A stretch of 64,000 bases of DNA, taken from assembly GCF_000003815.2 (NCBI RefSeq), contig NC_049988.1, forward strand, positions 16,023,778-16,087,777, given 5' to 3'. Below, in pieces: positions 1 through 15,300 of this stretch. The notes beneath the pieces were generated by a model that had not been told where the DNA came from, did no database searches, and saw only the letters and a list, made by a program, of their open reading frames with translations. Every line of letters begins with the position of its first letter. Position 1 is the stretch's first letter. Both the position numbers and the translations under genes were made by a program. Source of the stretch: Branchiostoma floridae (lineage: Eukaryota; Chordata; Leptocardii; Amphioxiformes; Branchiostomatidae).

Positions 1-289
1 TGAACTTCAAAAGTCAATTTACAGTATTTTCACACTTGACAGCTTTCATTAGAGGTTCAACTTTTCAAACAGGCAACATGCAGCCCAAATAGACACTCTC
101 GGAACACTGGGCTCAGCACAATGAGCAGTACAGCAGAACTAATATCATTGATTGGAGGACCCAGTGGTGTAGGAGAATCCAGCAGGCTTCCCAAGCAGAC
201 ATCTGATTATATCCCCGACTGTACCAGTTGTTGGCTGGTATTCTCAAGAGCTTGCAAAATAATGTGAACGTATTGGACTGGACACCTAC

Positions 290-334
290 CATCAACTATA
301 ACTGGTGCACAGCAGCTTTCACATCGGTCAGACT
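290..334 (-). CDS. VPS41: VPS41 exon 28, first Cys pair of RING
   Basis: Residues 797-811: ESDRCESCCAPVIVD plus one base, with the CxxC that begins the C-terminal RING (human ICESCLSPIL). The rest of the RING must be in exon(s) left of the window. Confidence 0.85.
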
Positions 335-3300
335 CTGAAGAAGAAAAAAACAGAACATCTCTTAGACCACAAAACTTTGTTTTACCTATTTGTATGAGTA
401 TGAATGTGTGTCAGAAAATGAATTACTGTTAGAAATTTTGTTCACAAAAACAGCTGAAGAACAATGGAATAGCTGACCTTCGACCCTTAATCCTCGTTTC
501 TGTTGTCTGTTGAGCCGGCTCATGAGTGTGTAGCAATCCGACACCAGGATCTTCTTACAACCTTCACGCAGGGAGATCTGTCAATCAAACACAAACAACC
601 AATCAAAATCAAGCAACTTTCTGACATCAGGGACCGTCTTACACCGCTCATGCTTGGAAATCAATCAAACAACCAATCACAATCATCTTACTTACAGTGT
701 CAATTACGGTAACAACAAAGCATCTAACAGATGTCAAGCAAACACAAGCCAACTAAAATTCATCATCTCACAGGTGTCAATCAGACTCAACCAGCCAATC
801 AGACTGTGGCCACATAAGTTTAATCAGTTGCCAGTTGACTCGCAACCCCATAAGTGTGTCCTTAGCGTTTAATCATTATATTTCTTACTAGTAACATAAT
901 TACAAAAATCAGGATCATTATCGCTTAAGTCTCCCACCTGTAGGTTGAAGTCTTGAAGAATTTTCACCAAGGAATCTCGTAATCCTGGAATCTCCAGACC
1001 CTCCGGAATGCGCTGTAGGGAAGACGGAATTCATACAATAAGAATTTGAACAAACTCAAATCATAGGACTTTTTCACCTTAAAAATTCCCAGGCAAAATG
1101 AAGATAAATGTTTCTTTTCTTGAAATTAGACAAAACCTTTATGCACTACATGCATTCACTCCAAGTCAAGGAGGTTAGGTCCTTCTTGTTTCAAGATGTT
1201 TGTAAACATGAACATTGCTAGATTGATTTGTGAAGGTCAAAACTGGAAGACTGACCTTAATGAGAATGATGGGGTCCACATGGGTTCCAATGTTCTGTAG
1301 GAGTCCAGTGATGAATGCTGGGAAAGGGATGATAACAAATTTCTTCAGTCAGCATATACAGAAGAAACCTTATGGTGATCATAGTAGTCATGTTACCTGT
1401 AAAGCTGTGGTATACCAAAAGGTGGTCAAGTAAGTCTATAGAAGGTTTTACCAGCTACAAATATAGATTGAATCTTATACATGTGCAAGTTAATGTAAAG
1501 AAATGGGATGGATGATTTCAGCAAAAGAACAGTCAAATTGGTGAAATGTGCAAAGCTTTGAAAAATTTCAGATACGTATTTGAGTAGCCTGTATGTATGA
1601 CTGAAATTGTACTAAGGACTTTAATTCACAGCTGCCTAGCCTGACCTGGTTTGTCCATAGAGGAGCTGATCAAGTCTTCCCATAATTCCTCATCGTCATG
1701 CTCCTTGGCGAACTCGATGGCCTTGTCCACATCCTGCAGTTCCTCTGTGATCAGATGGAGGGCCTGCTTCGTGTTGCCCATGCGACCTGAGGAAATGGAG
1801 TTACAGTTAGGACTGTTTCAGGGAACCCATCCCTCCGTCACAGAAATTTGCTTCTTGACCCCCCAAAAAACTCAAGCCATCCGTTAAAGAATCTTAACAT
1901 CATAACATGACATTGATGACAATGTATTTTTGAAAGCTTAAAGTGACAGATTTGAGAACAAAACTGAACAACATGGGCTCCCAAAGAATGATTGGGGCAG
2001 ACAAAACATCGTATTTAGCAATCTTAACTTCAAACTATTAATAGATGTGGCATCAACACCTACTAGGCCATATACATTAGGGTCTCACAACCATTAGTTG
2101 ATAGAGATGGAGCACAATAAGTTTTCAGCAACTTTTTATCAACAGCTATCAGCATCATATTTTGTATTTGCAATTGATTGCTCATTCCTTGACAAAGACT
2201 GATGCTGATAAACTGAGAAGTCAGTCCTATGTTTCCTTTGTGTTGAAAACTATAGATAAATTCTGCAACACAATGAATGCTAACCGCACGGAAGACATTC
2301 AGCCTATCAGTAGGAAGTTTTTGCACATAATCGCCAAATGTTCAGCACTATGGACAGGGACTGGGACACTTTTGAAGCTAAGAAAAGAATCTAAGAAGTG
2401 CTTTTGCAATATGGATAAAATTTCATGAAAATTTGATCTACAATGCCAGTTAAAATTTGAAGAAGGCTTACCCAGAAGGAATACCATTTCTGGGATGAAG
2501 TTCCTCTGCTGACATTCTTCCAGTGCCTGAAGATAAAGTAAAAACTCAGTGAAGAAAATCCTTGTAGAAGACACAAAGGATAGTCATAGACTATTATTTC
2601 ACCACGAGTGTATCAATGCAGAAATACCAGGCTTGTTTTGTCCACAGGAATGCAGTGAGTGAATGCAAACTGGGAACAATCTGTTTCAAAATCTTAAGTT
2701 AAGTTTCACACGTCTCCCCTCTTACTTTCTATCTGACACAATAATACACATTGTACACTTGTATTAGATACATACATTTTCAAGCAAACAGATATACAGG
2801 TTCAGATTTCACAAACATACACTTGCTTATGATACATCTTTAAGTAGGAAAAGCTAGAGATCTGACCTTCTGCAGTGGGTAGTAGTTACTTGAGCGGAGG
2901 AAAGGCAGGAGCCGAGCGCGGTCGAACTCTGCGTACAGCTTCACCTGCATCGCGTGGAAGTCCTGCCCAATGTGGGGGTCCTTCTGGAACAGGGTGTCCA
3001 GGTACTGCAAATAACAGGTGCCTGATCAGTTACCAACATTTGTGGGAATGTTACATGATACGGTGTCCAAGAACTGCAAATGACAGGTGCCTGATAAGTT
3101 ACCAACATTTGGGGGCTTGTTACACAATAATGAACAAGTGCTGCAAAAAATAAATCTAGAAAATGACTTTTAAATAGTTGTTGAAGATAGATAAATAAAC
3201 TCACTTAGGGAGCTCAGGGTTAAGATATGCCATACAAAATAAAAAAATGTAAGGGTCCACATTACCAGGTAAAGTAGCTTGGGTCTTGGTTCCAGTTGAT

Positions 3301-6300
3301 GAACAACTTTCTCTATCTGAAACAAAGAGGGAGAATACAAACTTGGTGTTGTCAAACTCTTCAGCAACCTTGTTTGCTGATGTAGATACTGCAGTAGAGA
3401 GAAGGAGCAAGCCATATATATACAATGTCTGTGTCTTTGATCAGAGCAGTACTGTATGGTGAGATCTTTAATGCGCTTGAGAATATGTCTTGGGACCAAA
3501 GACTACCATCTCCTTGGAAGGACATTGTCAATGCTGCCTGCAGAGTGCAGCTTACTTGGAGCAGGTACATTTTATACAATATAGACTACACTATCAAGAT
3601 ATCGAGAATTCAAGCTTTAAAATGTGAAAAATTCTTACACAATCTTTTCATTACTGAAATAGATCATGCACACTTAATTATAAGATAGACTTACTGGGAT
3701 TCTCTCCAGGTTGTCAATCAGGAGTCTAACAGCTCTCTGAAAAACGTAAACATGAAGACAAAAAAGTCAGCACCCTCGAAAAAATAAGAGAGCAGCAGAA
3801 TCTGCAGACTTTTCTAATTCCAAGAGTAGACAATTCTTATCTATTTAAAGTTAACAATCTGTTTTACCTCAGTGTCAAAGTCCATGAGCATGACGATCTT
3901 GTCCTGAATGGAGCTGAACAGGTTGTGTTTGTGGATCAGTGGGAACACATCCTCATGGCCAAGTCTGGAGAAAAACACAATAATAAAGCCACAGACTTTT
4001 TAGGCTTGTTCTTTATGTGTTTGCTCTAGACAGAAGTTGCGATTACTGTTGTTTTCACGTGGACATTGTCTGTCAGGCATTTATGCCACAGTGCAGTGAG
4101 CCACGGATAAGAAAATATCAGTTTCTCAAAACCTTATAGCAGTTTACCATTTTCAATTTTCCTGGAGATTTTTTTACAAATTGTGCAGCATGTATGTATT
4201 GAGCCTATTCATAATACGTACACCTTTTCCTTATTCAATGCCTATAATGTAAAGGTAGAAATTAATTTTATCAAGTACTTACTTCAGGTAGATAGCCAGG
4301 GCTTTGTCATATCTCTTGTCATAGGTGTGCCTGCAAAGACGTGATAGGAAGAAACAAAACTTGAGCAAAACATATTTGTTGTGAGGAGCAACTTCAAATC
4401 CAGCTCATGAAAAAAAACTGCTTTTCTCAAACTTTATTTTGAAACATTTTGATGAAAACTATGGTTCATGTTAGAACTTGAAGGTAACAGCTCACAACCA
4501 ATAACGATAGGATTAAAGAAAACGTAATAGGCTATTCAAAGAAAAAAGTAAAGTAATTGCAGCTAAACTTGGGTAAACAAGAAAAAAAGCCTTGCTCAAG
4601 ACAGCTTGGTTTGGTTTTTGTTTGGTTTATTGGGATCTCCATTAGCGATGTATCACTACTCTTCCTGGAGTCTATGTTAAAAAAAGTTCAACAATGGAAA
4701 ATAAGCAGAACTTACAGCTCAGCGAGCGACCTGAGCAGGACCTTGTTCTGTGGGTCCATCTCCAGTTTGGTCTGCACAGCGTTGATGATGACCTGGATGT
4801 TGTACAGGTCAGGAGACCAGTCCTTGATCAGCTGATGGAAACCCTGAAAAAACAAACACAAAATAGTCAATACCAAGTGCTAGAGTTACCAACCAAGGAT
4901 TGAGGTGTTCAAAATTTGCATTTTCCCAGAACTGACGTGGGGTGAAATTTGTTATCACCAAGCACAGCAGGGGCATCTTTGCTGTATAGTCTTAAATTAC
5001 CTACTAGTCATCTTGTAAACCACATAGATACTTCAGTCTTCCCTTTAAGGTATTCTTTTAACATGCCAGAATGCACCTAATGAAGGAACAAATCAAGGTA
5101 AAAACAGACACAGAATTCCAGAAAGTTCTTCCATGACATAGTAACCCACCTCGTGGTCTGTCAGGAGAAACTCGTTTAACACAAGTTCATAGAACGCTGG
5201 CTTCAGACGCACATCCCCTCTGGGGATGAAGGGGCTGATGGCCTGTAACAAAAAACACAGTCAATATCATCCTAGGCCAAAAGTAGTCAGTATATACAGT
5301 AGCTCCTTCAGGGCAAGCTATTTCATGACAAACAAGTTACAAGCAATAATGTAAGCAGCTGTGTTATACTAAAGACAATATATCAAACTGCAACTGGTTG
5401 AACCATTGTTTTCACATGTCAATGATAAAGTGTTTGTTTTTCCATGTTGTAAGCAATTGAACAATCTCAACTGTACATCACAATTTTACAAATGATATTG
5501 ATAGTATGGTTATTATTGGTTCTATCAATGATAGCATGGAAATTATTGGTTCTACCAATCATAGCATGGTAAAAAGTGCTTCAGCCAATGAGAGAGTGGC
5601 ATCCTGTCCGTTAAATATTTGCATTTTCTATATTTTTATTTTGCATTACTTAGATTTTGACAGAGGATGGTGGGCTTATTGGATCTGTCTATTGGTGATT
5701 GGTTAGTTATAAAGCATGATGGGATATCTGACCTTGAGTTGCTTGTCCTTCAGGAACTTGAAGACCTCCTGTTCCCAGAGTTCCTTGTTCTTGCCGAGGA
5801 TCTTGACGCACATCTCCGCGGCCTTGTCGTACTGACCCTCCTCACGAAGGAAGTTAATGTACGTCATGCCGATGTCCTGAAGATGGACAAAAGCAGGACA
5901 TGCTAAAGAATTTCCAAGATGCATTACAGCATTGACTGACAGTTTTATACTGCATCAAATAAATTTACAACAGGCCAAAAATACATAGACCATTTTTAAG
6001 TCAAAGTTATACAATACAATGCATTTCACAGTCATATTTCTATAGTACAAAGAAATCAAAGGATATCTTTTGAAACGTGATGGTATTTAGTGTTAGTGAT
6101 TCGATGACACATGAATGATATTACTAGTAAGTTCTCCCCTTTTTGTATAGAAACGTACTAGTGTTGCTTTGGTGGAAGTACATGTAAGCTTACAGTTACA
6201 TAGAAACTACAACAAGAGAGAATGCACAAAACATTTGTCAGGTATGCTCTGTTCTTTGAAACAGAAAACCTAACCCTTGATGAGCTTACCATGACATTGT

Positions 6301-9300
6301 GTCTTTTCAGGGACTGTTCACTTGCTTCAGCTGCTAGCAGCGCCTCCTGTAGAATGAAAAGGATACTGCATATTTCAGCACACCTTGACTGGCAGATTTG
6401 CAAATCAAAACATTGAACACTTGACACTAGAAATCACACTACACTAGAAATACACTATATACATTATATACACTACAAATACACTAGAAATCTATGGGTA
6501 AAATAGCATCACTGTTCCCCAATAAGTAGACATAGACACTTCACTTGCAAAGTATTTTTTTGTATCAAAATATGCCAGATACAACAGCAGAAAAGAAAAC
6601 CAAACCTAAAGTTTGAAAAACGTTGCTGTCCATAGTACTAAATTATTTGCTGTCCAGAATATTAGAGAGAGTAAATGAAATCAAAAGAACATAACGTTAG
6701 CAAGATCAAAAATAAACTAGAAAACAAGACCATGGCATGTCCAGGACAAAAATGAGAAAAACTGGACCTTCTGCTGCTGTACCAAGGTCACACATCAGGG
6801 GCCCAAATTAGACCTTTCCCTTCATCTTCCCAACACCTACCCACATATGATATATCCTCACAATCCTTCCAGAGGTTCTTAAGTTATGCTGACCAATAGA
6901 TATCATGAATCACAAACATACAGAGAGAGAGACACACACACAAACCAAAAACAATACCTCCATTTTCCATGGAGGTAACAAAACAAGACAAACCTCGAAC
7001 AGCTCATGCTCCATAAGCCAGCTGATGTGGTCGTCCTGGTCCCGCAGTTTTGCCACCACAATGTCCTTTGGAGCCACGATGAAGAACTGACGATCCTCCT
7101 CGATATACTCTGCAAAATCCACATGTTACATAAAAACAGATATAAAGTCACTTAAACAGTTTCAATTTTCTAAATCAAAGGGTAGCATTTCGAGGAAAAT
7201 ATGGGGTGTTTGCTTCTTCATATCTTCCAGAAGTTGCATGAAGTTACTAGTTAGTTTCTTATTTTCTTATCTTAGTTTATTACGTTTTCGTAAATAAGCT
7301 GTAGCAGTAGTAATAGAAAGTATCCATTATTTGTTTGTACTGCTGCTGGCGTCCCTGACACAGAGTGCGAGAGTGCGAGACTAGGTTGAGGATTGGGTAG
7401 ATTTCTATTTGTGAAATGGACCCTGTTACGGATCACCCACCTAAATGGTAGTCATTACACATGTGCACCTAGATGGAAACAATCGCATTCTGTTTCATAT
7501 TTTCTGTTTAATCTTTGTGAAGTGGAGCATAGGACATATTCATATGGCACATATTTAGGTTCACCCACCTAAATGGTAGTCGTTACACCTGTACTCCTAA
7601 TGGAGACAATCACATTCTGTCTCATGTTTTCTGTTTTCTCTTTGTGTTTTGTGGTACCATTAAGTGATTAACTACTTGTTTTACCCACCTAAATGATAGT
7701 CGTTACACCTGTACTCCTGGAAGCCCCTGATGGAGAGAGCGTCGCTGGAGATCTCGTCGTGGGTGTCCATGTGGGGCTCCAGGATCCTCAGCTGGGGACG
7801 GGCCGAGCTCTGGGTACCGTCCTGGACAGTGGACATGATAGTCATTGTTACAAGCATTAGTGATACATTTGTATTTTGAAAAACGAACAATGGTACATGC
7901 AATGGACTTTTAACACTCACCCTTCTAACGCTAAGCAAGACAAGCTAGAAATGGGTAGCCGTGGAGTGCTAGATTAATAAGATAAAATGAATTTATAGTT
8001 TATAGACATGTAGCATAAGACAAAATGTTTGTAAAATGTAGGACATACATATGGCAATGTGTGTAAGCCACAATCCTTGAACTGTGACAACGCTGTACTT
8101 AGTCTAAGTAAGGCCACCACTTCACAAGGTTACAATAAGATTTATAGGTGGTGTACTTGGGAAGGAATAAGAAAATTCTAAGTCCAATAACTCTATATTG
8201 CTGTGACATATGAGGTAAAAATTACTTCAAAAATAACTAATATAAGGTACTAGTAACAGTTATGAAACAGTTAAGTTTTTACCTCGTTCTCTTCCAGCAC
8301 ATGAGCCAGTACCACCAGTTGATCCCCCAGTGGTGCAATCCCACACACGTAGAAATCCAGCTTGAACATCGCAGCTGCACAAAGAACATAATGTTAAATC
8401 CATGCTCAAACCACAAGCCAGGCCAACAGAAGTTTCCAAAATACAACATTTAAGTCTATACTATTGTGTACAAATTTTAAAGACATTGCAGCTGCACAGA
8501 AAGGAAAAAAAAAACATAAGTTTAATCCATGTTCAATCCACTATTTGCAAGTAAAAGAGGTTAAACTTTGCAAATTCAATAATCAAGTCTTGACTGTACA
8601 AATGGTTAAAAACTAACTACCTACAAGAGTAAGTTGTCTGTTTGTGGCAAGTGCCTCTCATTTGGTCTCCTATGGTTAATGGACTAAACCTATAATGGCA
8701 CAAAATGCATTGACAGATCGGTCATGCAGTACTCTACTTACAACACAATGACATTAATGATAGCTCTACTTACTGATTTCCACGTATCTGCTGGGCAGAT
8801 CTCTCACATCATGCGGGTCCCTCTCTTTCACCTTACAGACCTGGAAGTCATTACAGGAACATTATTTCCTTTAGGACAGCAACACAAAGTCAATCTTGCT
8901 GATAAGATTTCTGCCAAGCAATGATTTGAGGCATTTTTCAGAGAGAAACTTTTTGCTGTTCTGAATAAATTTAAAGTAAAGCTTACATGCATAACATGGC
9001 GTTGCAGAGGCAGTGGATTGTCCATTCATTGACAAAGACTGGACTCATCATTCGAGTTTATTTGGGTAAGGCAAATTCCTCGTGTAACAGTTGGAAATTG
9101 CAGCTAAACTTTATTCAGAAAGACTTCTACCAACACAGATGAGCTTTCAAGTTGAAAATTTTTGCTGATGCTGTACAACAAATGGGCAATATGATTTGAA
9201 ATCTCTTATGAAAGATATTTGCCTATTACTGACATGAAATTTTGTGGTGACAGTACAGGAGTCTATACCTTAATGCTGTCTCCCCAGCCAATGAGCAGCG

Positions 9301-12300
9301 TTGTATCATCCTTCCAGCACATGTTGCAACGGTACAGCTCTGGGCGTAACCTAGTAACAGTGGAAAACACAACAACTTAGCAAAAGTAAAACTCAATATT
9401 AAGAACTTCTGTTTTTTTTACACTTATTGTTATTGACATAATGATTGTTAGAGATTTGTAGAGGATTACTAGATTTTTTTTGGCTTATGTACACTTTGCT
9501 CCAAATTTTTGTTGGTTGCCCTTAAATTGATTTTTACAATTTCTGTATCATTCTTTGCAGCATTGCACAAGAAGAGTAGAAAACACATTTACTGTGTGTT
9601 GTCCCTTGCAATGTATGTGATCCTCTTCTTTGAGCTGGTGTCATACATCTTCACGCCCTGAAAAACGAGACATAACAAAGTTCGTTATCTTGCAAATGTG
9701 GAACAATTCAGTAAACCTCCATGATACGGAGGTGACTCCATGCGTGAAACATTCTATTACAACACTATGCCACACTCCACCCATCCTTATAAAAGTCCTG
9801 TACAATCTATCAGTTTTGCAATATTTGAAACACAACATATACTTCAAATATCCACAAAACAAAAATCATATTAAAGCAGATTGATCCGAAAATTTCTATC
9901 AAATCTATCTACTGGAACTTAGTGGAAGTAAAGCAACTCTAAGCATCTGGTTTTCAAATACTCGACTGAGTATGCTTCTGACTGACATAGCTTTCTATGC
10001 AGCATTGCTCTTTCTTGAAAGAGAACAAATTTGCTACACAACATTTTTCTCACCATGTCGTTGGCCCATGCTATGAAGGGGCCTCTCCATTTGATGACCC
10101 TGATGGGTCCCTCTCCCTTGTGCAGTTCCTGGGTCTTGTAACGAGACAGCCAGCCCTTCTCATGGAGAATCAACTAGAAAAAACAAGCCTTAGAGTAAAT
10201 CATTTTAAAAATTCTAAAGTTTTCTTTCTTGAAGTTCTCTGAAGTTCAATGTCTATTTATTGCAATATTTGAAACACAACATGCCCTTCAAATTTTTACA
10301 AAACAAAAAGTATGTCAAAGCAGAATAAGAAAATATTCTAGAAGTTTGAATGAATGATAAGAAAAAATTCTTCCTTGAAGTTCTCTGAGGCAACGTCGCA
10401 ATGAATGTTGTAAAACTAAGTCCTTAAAACTCTCTATCCATGGCAGAATGCACACATGTACATGTACAGAGGGCCAGGTATTGGAAGGCATTGTTGAGGT
10501 TGATACTTAAGTACTACATGTATTATGATACTAGTAGGCAACGGGTGTCTGACCCTTAGTCACCAGAATGGTATTAGATACAGGTGCAACACACAAAGTT
10601 TTGGTTGAGTCATATTTCCATTTATCTTAATGTAGATCACTAAATGTACCAACATGACAATGTTATTCACAGAACACAATCATGAATCTTGCTACATGTA
10701 TCAACATTTTTGGACAATAAAATGACAAGTAGCAGTTACTACTGCAGGACATCACACTATGACAATATTTTGTACAACTTCAAGTGAGAAAAAGAGTAAC
10801 CACACAATACCTTGTCTCCCCCTGTCACATACATCTTCCCACTGTTATGGCGGGAAAAGTTGGGGTCCAAGGCCACGGCCTGGAGAGAAGAGGAACCAAA
10901 AATAGTAGGTCATACAAGTAGTTAATGTGACGGTGGCCGAAACTCACTCAAGTCCATACGTTGACGCTGTTAGTGACTTTTTATTAAAACAAGTCCAAGG
11001 TACAGAAGTCTCTCTCTGCTCTGACTTTCCTCCTAGGAGGCCAGGGCTAAGAGTCCTCTCTGACTGACTGTCCCCTGCCTCTGCCCTGACTGAACTGAAG
11101 TCTATCCAAGTAGCTGTCTATATATCTCCACTTTCCCATGGCTTTGTAATTACCGTGTCGGAGCTACATGTAAGACATGAACTCTTGGCATGCATTATTG
11201 TTAAAACGTTGGATAGACATTTCTAGGTCAAGTATACCCAGGACAGTTACACCTGCCGTGGGAACGTACAGGAATTGATCACACATATAGCAAAGAAGAA
11301 TACAACTGTTATACATTTACTAGTTTCGTTCTGTGTCACCAGCACCGTGACATTAAATCATACACTCAACACACAAATGGAAGACTATGAACAATGCATT
11401 TTCGATGACAACTGTGTAAAATGTGAACATGATGTGCAATTTTTTACCTGATAATATTCATCACATTTTTATACCTCACAATATATAAGGATTTCAGTAT
11501 CTCTATAGGACAGTTACACATGTAGGGCTTCAAGATTTCTGTACTTTTGTAGGACTTAAGACTTAACCACATTTCAGAACCATTATAGGACAATGACATT
11601 TCACTGTAGGATGTGGAAGATGCATAAATATTGTGCCCTAATTGATAATATTCATCAGGATTCCATCATGTTTATAGGACAGTCATAGGACTTGGGTTTC
11701 CGTACCATTGTAGGACAATACTTGACCACATTTCAGTACCAACATAAGACTGTTGAGTGATGAGATATCAGTATCTTTAGACAGAAAGCATCTGACAAGG
11801 ATTTTAGCACCTTTGTAGGAAGTAATGGGAAGATTGGCTAATCTGTCTAATTGTGTGCCAAAAAAACACTAACGGATTTGGCACGCCAATGTGCCAAAAT
11901 CTCAGGGCTCTAGCCAGCGTCTGTTTTTCCGTCAATTGACGGAAATTTGCTGCATGTGATGGGAAATTTTGAAATCAATCCGTTAACCTTGACGGACAAA
12001 AATCCTTGATGGAAGCTTCAGGCGGCTTGGGGATGCCGTCCACGGCCGTAAAAGCCACACACTGTTTGTTTTGCTATTGTTATTATTGTTGACGAAGTGT
12101 GTAAGTGCCCTTCTGCATACAATAATCTCATTAAAAACCCGTTTTTCAAGGTCTCAGTTCAGTCTCTGTAACTCCTGGAATAGTGTTTTCGTGACAATGG
12201 GAATGGCTGACGGAAAAAAATTTCGAGCTGGCTAGAGCCCTGCAACATCTGCACATGGACTTCCACCAAGAACCATTTAATTCTTCTTATTATTAATAGG

Positions 12301-15300
12301 ACAATATCAGTACCTTTATAGGACAGTCGTAGTTCATGAGGATGTTGTCGTCCGTGCTGTAGAGGCCATGAACCGCGACCTTGCCGTCATCGGAACAGGA
12401 CGCCATGTTGTCCCCGTTCTGGTCCAGACTGATCTGGTTTACTGTTGTCTGGTGCTGCATGGCGAGGGGAGAGAGAAAACATAAAAGTAGTTTTTACATT
12501 GGAGAAATATCATACAATTGACTTGCAACAAAAAGGTAAAGGTCCCATAGTCTGTTAGAGGCAATTTGTTCATTAGTATTGGAAGATAGAGTCCATCCAT
12601 GATCTTCCTTGATAGGGAGAAAAGAAACATCCAACTAGTTTTTACCTTGAACTTGAAGAAATATCAGTATATACATGATTTATGTGCAGAAGATTAGCAA
12701 TTTACAAACTTATGCATGCTAGCTACTAGGGGTGCGTACCGGTACGAACTGAACCTGATCCTCTAGACCAGAACCGTATCTGTACGGTGCCTGAGTTTTC
12801 GGTTACGGTATCTACCTCTACTGACTACTGGTCGGAACAAATATGGAAAGTTGTGTAGAGTGCCCTTACCAATGACACAATGTCCCGTGTCTCTACAATA
12901 TTCTTTTCATGTACACACTGTTTTGTTTGCAGAATTATGTAAAAAAAAAAGCAGACCTACAGATCGGGTACTTTAAAGAGGAAGGTAAAGATTCCATAGC
13001 CTTTTACAAGCATTAGGAACAGTGAGTTCTAATCCAATGTATCTTTGGTCATGGAAGACCGAGCCCTTCCTTGTCCTTCAACCACATTTTACAATTTCAA
13101 GGTCGGGTTCCAATGTGGGTTACCTGGCGTTTTCCTACAGTACTGCAGCAGGCTGTGTATGTATCAGGTACTCACCACAGCGTACTCCTTGGAAGAGATG
13201 CGGTTGCCTTGGTGATCCAGCACGTGCACCATCCCCCAGTGGGTCCCCAGGGCAAGGAACTGTGGGATAGAATACTCAAGGTTATCACTGACATTGTACT
13301 AAGACTAATCATGAAAGTTCATCTGACGGTGGGCGCCATAGACTTCCTGCAACTTATGATCCACTGCTCACTGAGTCACATGTTCTATCTGCATATAACA
13401 TGGCATCATAGCAGCAGTGGATTGTTCATTCCTTGACAAAGACTGTATGCAGAAAGTTGTGTAGAGTGCCTTTACCAGTGATACAATGTCCAGTGTCTGC
13501 ATGCAGAAAGTTGTGTAGAGTGCCTTTACCAGTGATACAAATTCAGTCAAAAATTTGAGTGTTTGTGTTGGATATTACAATTCAACTAGTTCAAGAATGA
13601 CTTCTAACAACAAAGATGAAATTTTGAGTTAAAAGTTCATCTGCGTTAGTAAATGAAATTATGAAAGAAGTTTAATACAAAAGTACTTGAATGAGATTAT
13701 GAATAAATACTGATTCTGTAAAAAAACAAGATATTAAACATTGAATACATATATAAACCTTTTCTATTTCTTTATTTAAAGAAGACAATATGTCCTTCAT
13801 AAATTTTGATTTAAAAGGCCATTTCAATTCATAATTGCTTCTAATATCTTTTTAGTGGTTTTCCACAATTTTTAGAATGTATTTTAAAGTAGATTTTTGA
13901 GAATATAATCTTTCATCAGAACAACAAACAATAGCCATTTGAAGTGTTAAACACTTTTTTACACTGTTCCCGGATGTTTCTAGTTTACAAGGCACCATTT
14001 TCCTTTATCTCATTCCTTACACATCACAAATCCTCCATATCACAACACGACAAATACGCATGAATTAGCACAACAAAACCTAATATATGGTATATGAGAA
14101 AATCGCTGAGGAAATCCGTTTCCAAGCAGTTCTCCAATATCCCGCCACTCTCCCCAATTCCTCATCCTAACGGGCCTAAATAAATGACACGGTGGCTGAC
14201 AAAGACGTATAGGGGGGATACTTTTGAAGGTTATAAGTGTAACATATTGGTCAGCTGCAAAAGACACGGAGAGGGATCGATAAGGCTAATTGGGCCCCGG
14301 TCTGCGATGGGTCATCGACTGGAGCCTATTTGTCAGGAAAGAAGGATGTAGTTATTATCTGTGCTTTGATATATGTTACAAGTGGGGAAATCAGCTTGGA
14401 ATTTTCTATTTTAAGGGATTTGATTATAATACAAAATAGTTGCAAAATACAAAAGGATGTAGCTAAAGTATGTAGTTATCATCGGGAACTTTGATATATA
14501 TATGTTACAAGTGGGGAAACCAGCTTGGAATTTTCAATTTCAAAGGGGTTAATTATGATACAATATAGTTGGAAAATGCACAATGCAGGATATAGCATAT
14601 GTTCCAAGTGGGGCAACCAGCTTGGAATTTTCTATTGGGGGTTTATTGTGTTATACAATGTAGTTGCAAAATGCATAGTTATGATTCCACCTACATGTAG
14701 ATCTTGATGCTCCTCAGAGACTCGAGGAATCATACAATTGGATATTGTTATCATCAGTGCTTGCATATGTTTGTATACTGCATATAGGACAAGCAGATTT
14801 GGCATTTTGTAGTGTTAAGGAACTGTACACATGCAATATGTTTCAAAATAATTGTTGGAATTCTGCAACAGACAAAAGTATTTGGCCAGGAACTCGAAGA
14901 ACACAAAAGAAGTGTGCAAATTAGGATATAGTCATTATGGGTGGTTTGATACATGCAACATATGCATCAGAGTAAATGGTTAGGAATTTCAGAGTTTTAG
15001 GGAGTTTATACCTGGCAGTTGCAGTATACTTAGGAATTTTGCCATGACAAAAGACATTGTGCTCAGGGACTCAGAGAAAATATGATAATGAATTGAGATA
15101 TTAATGATGACACATGTGAACGAAATTAAGAAGAATATTCATTCCAGACTTCGAGACAGCTTTTAAAATAATCTGACTCAGATCTTCTAGTCCTTTTCCT
15201 TAAGTTACTTTTAAGAAAGTAACTTTAAGTCTGCATTATTTATACCTCAAGTAATGAAAGCCATTAGGGTTGGGTTATGCTCGGTTTAAAGCTGCACCGA

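Noticed and set aside
113-295. 60-codon open frame after VPS41 exon 28, as a possible last exon
   Set aside because: It lacks the Phe-His-Cys-Arg-His and CNIC ligands of the VPS41 RING end in any frame, and no acceptor fits.
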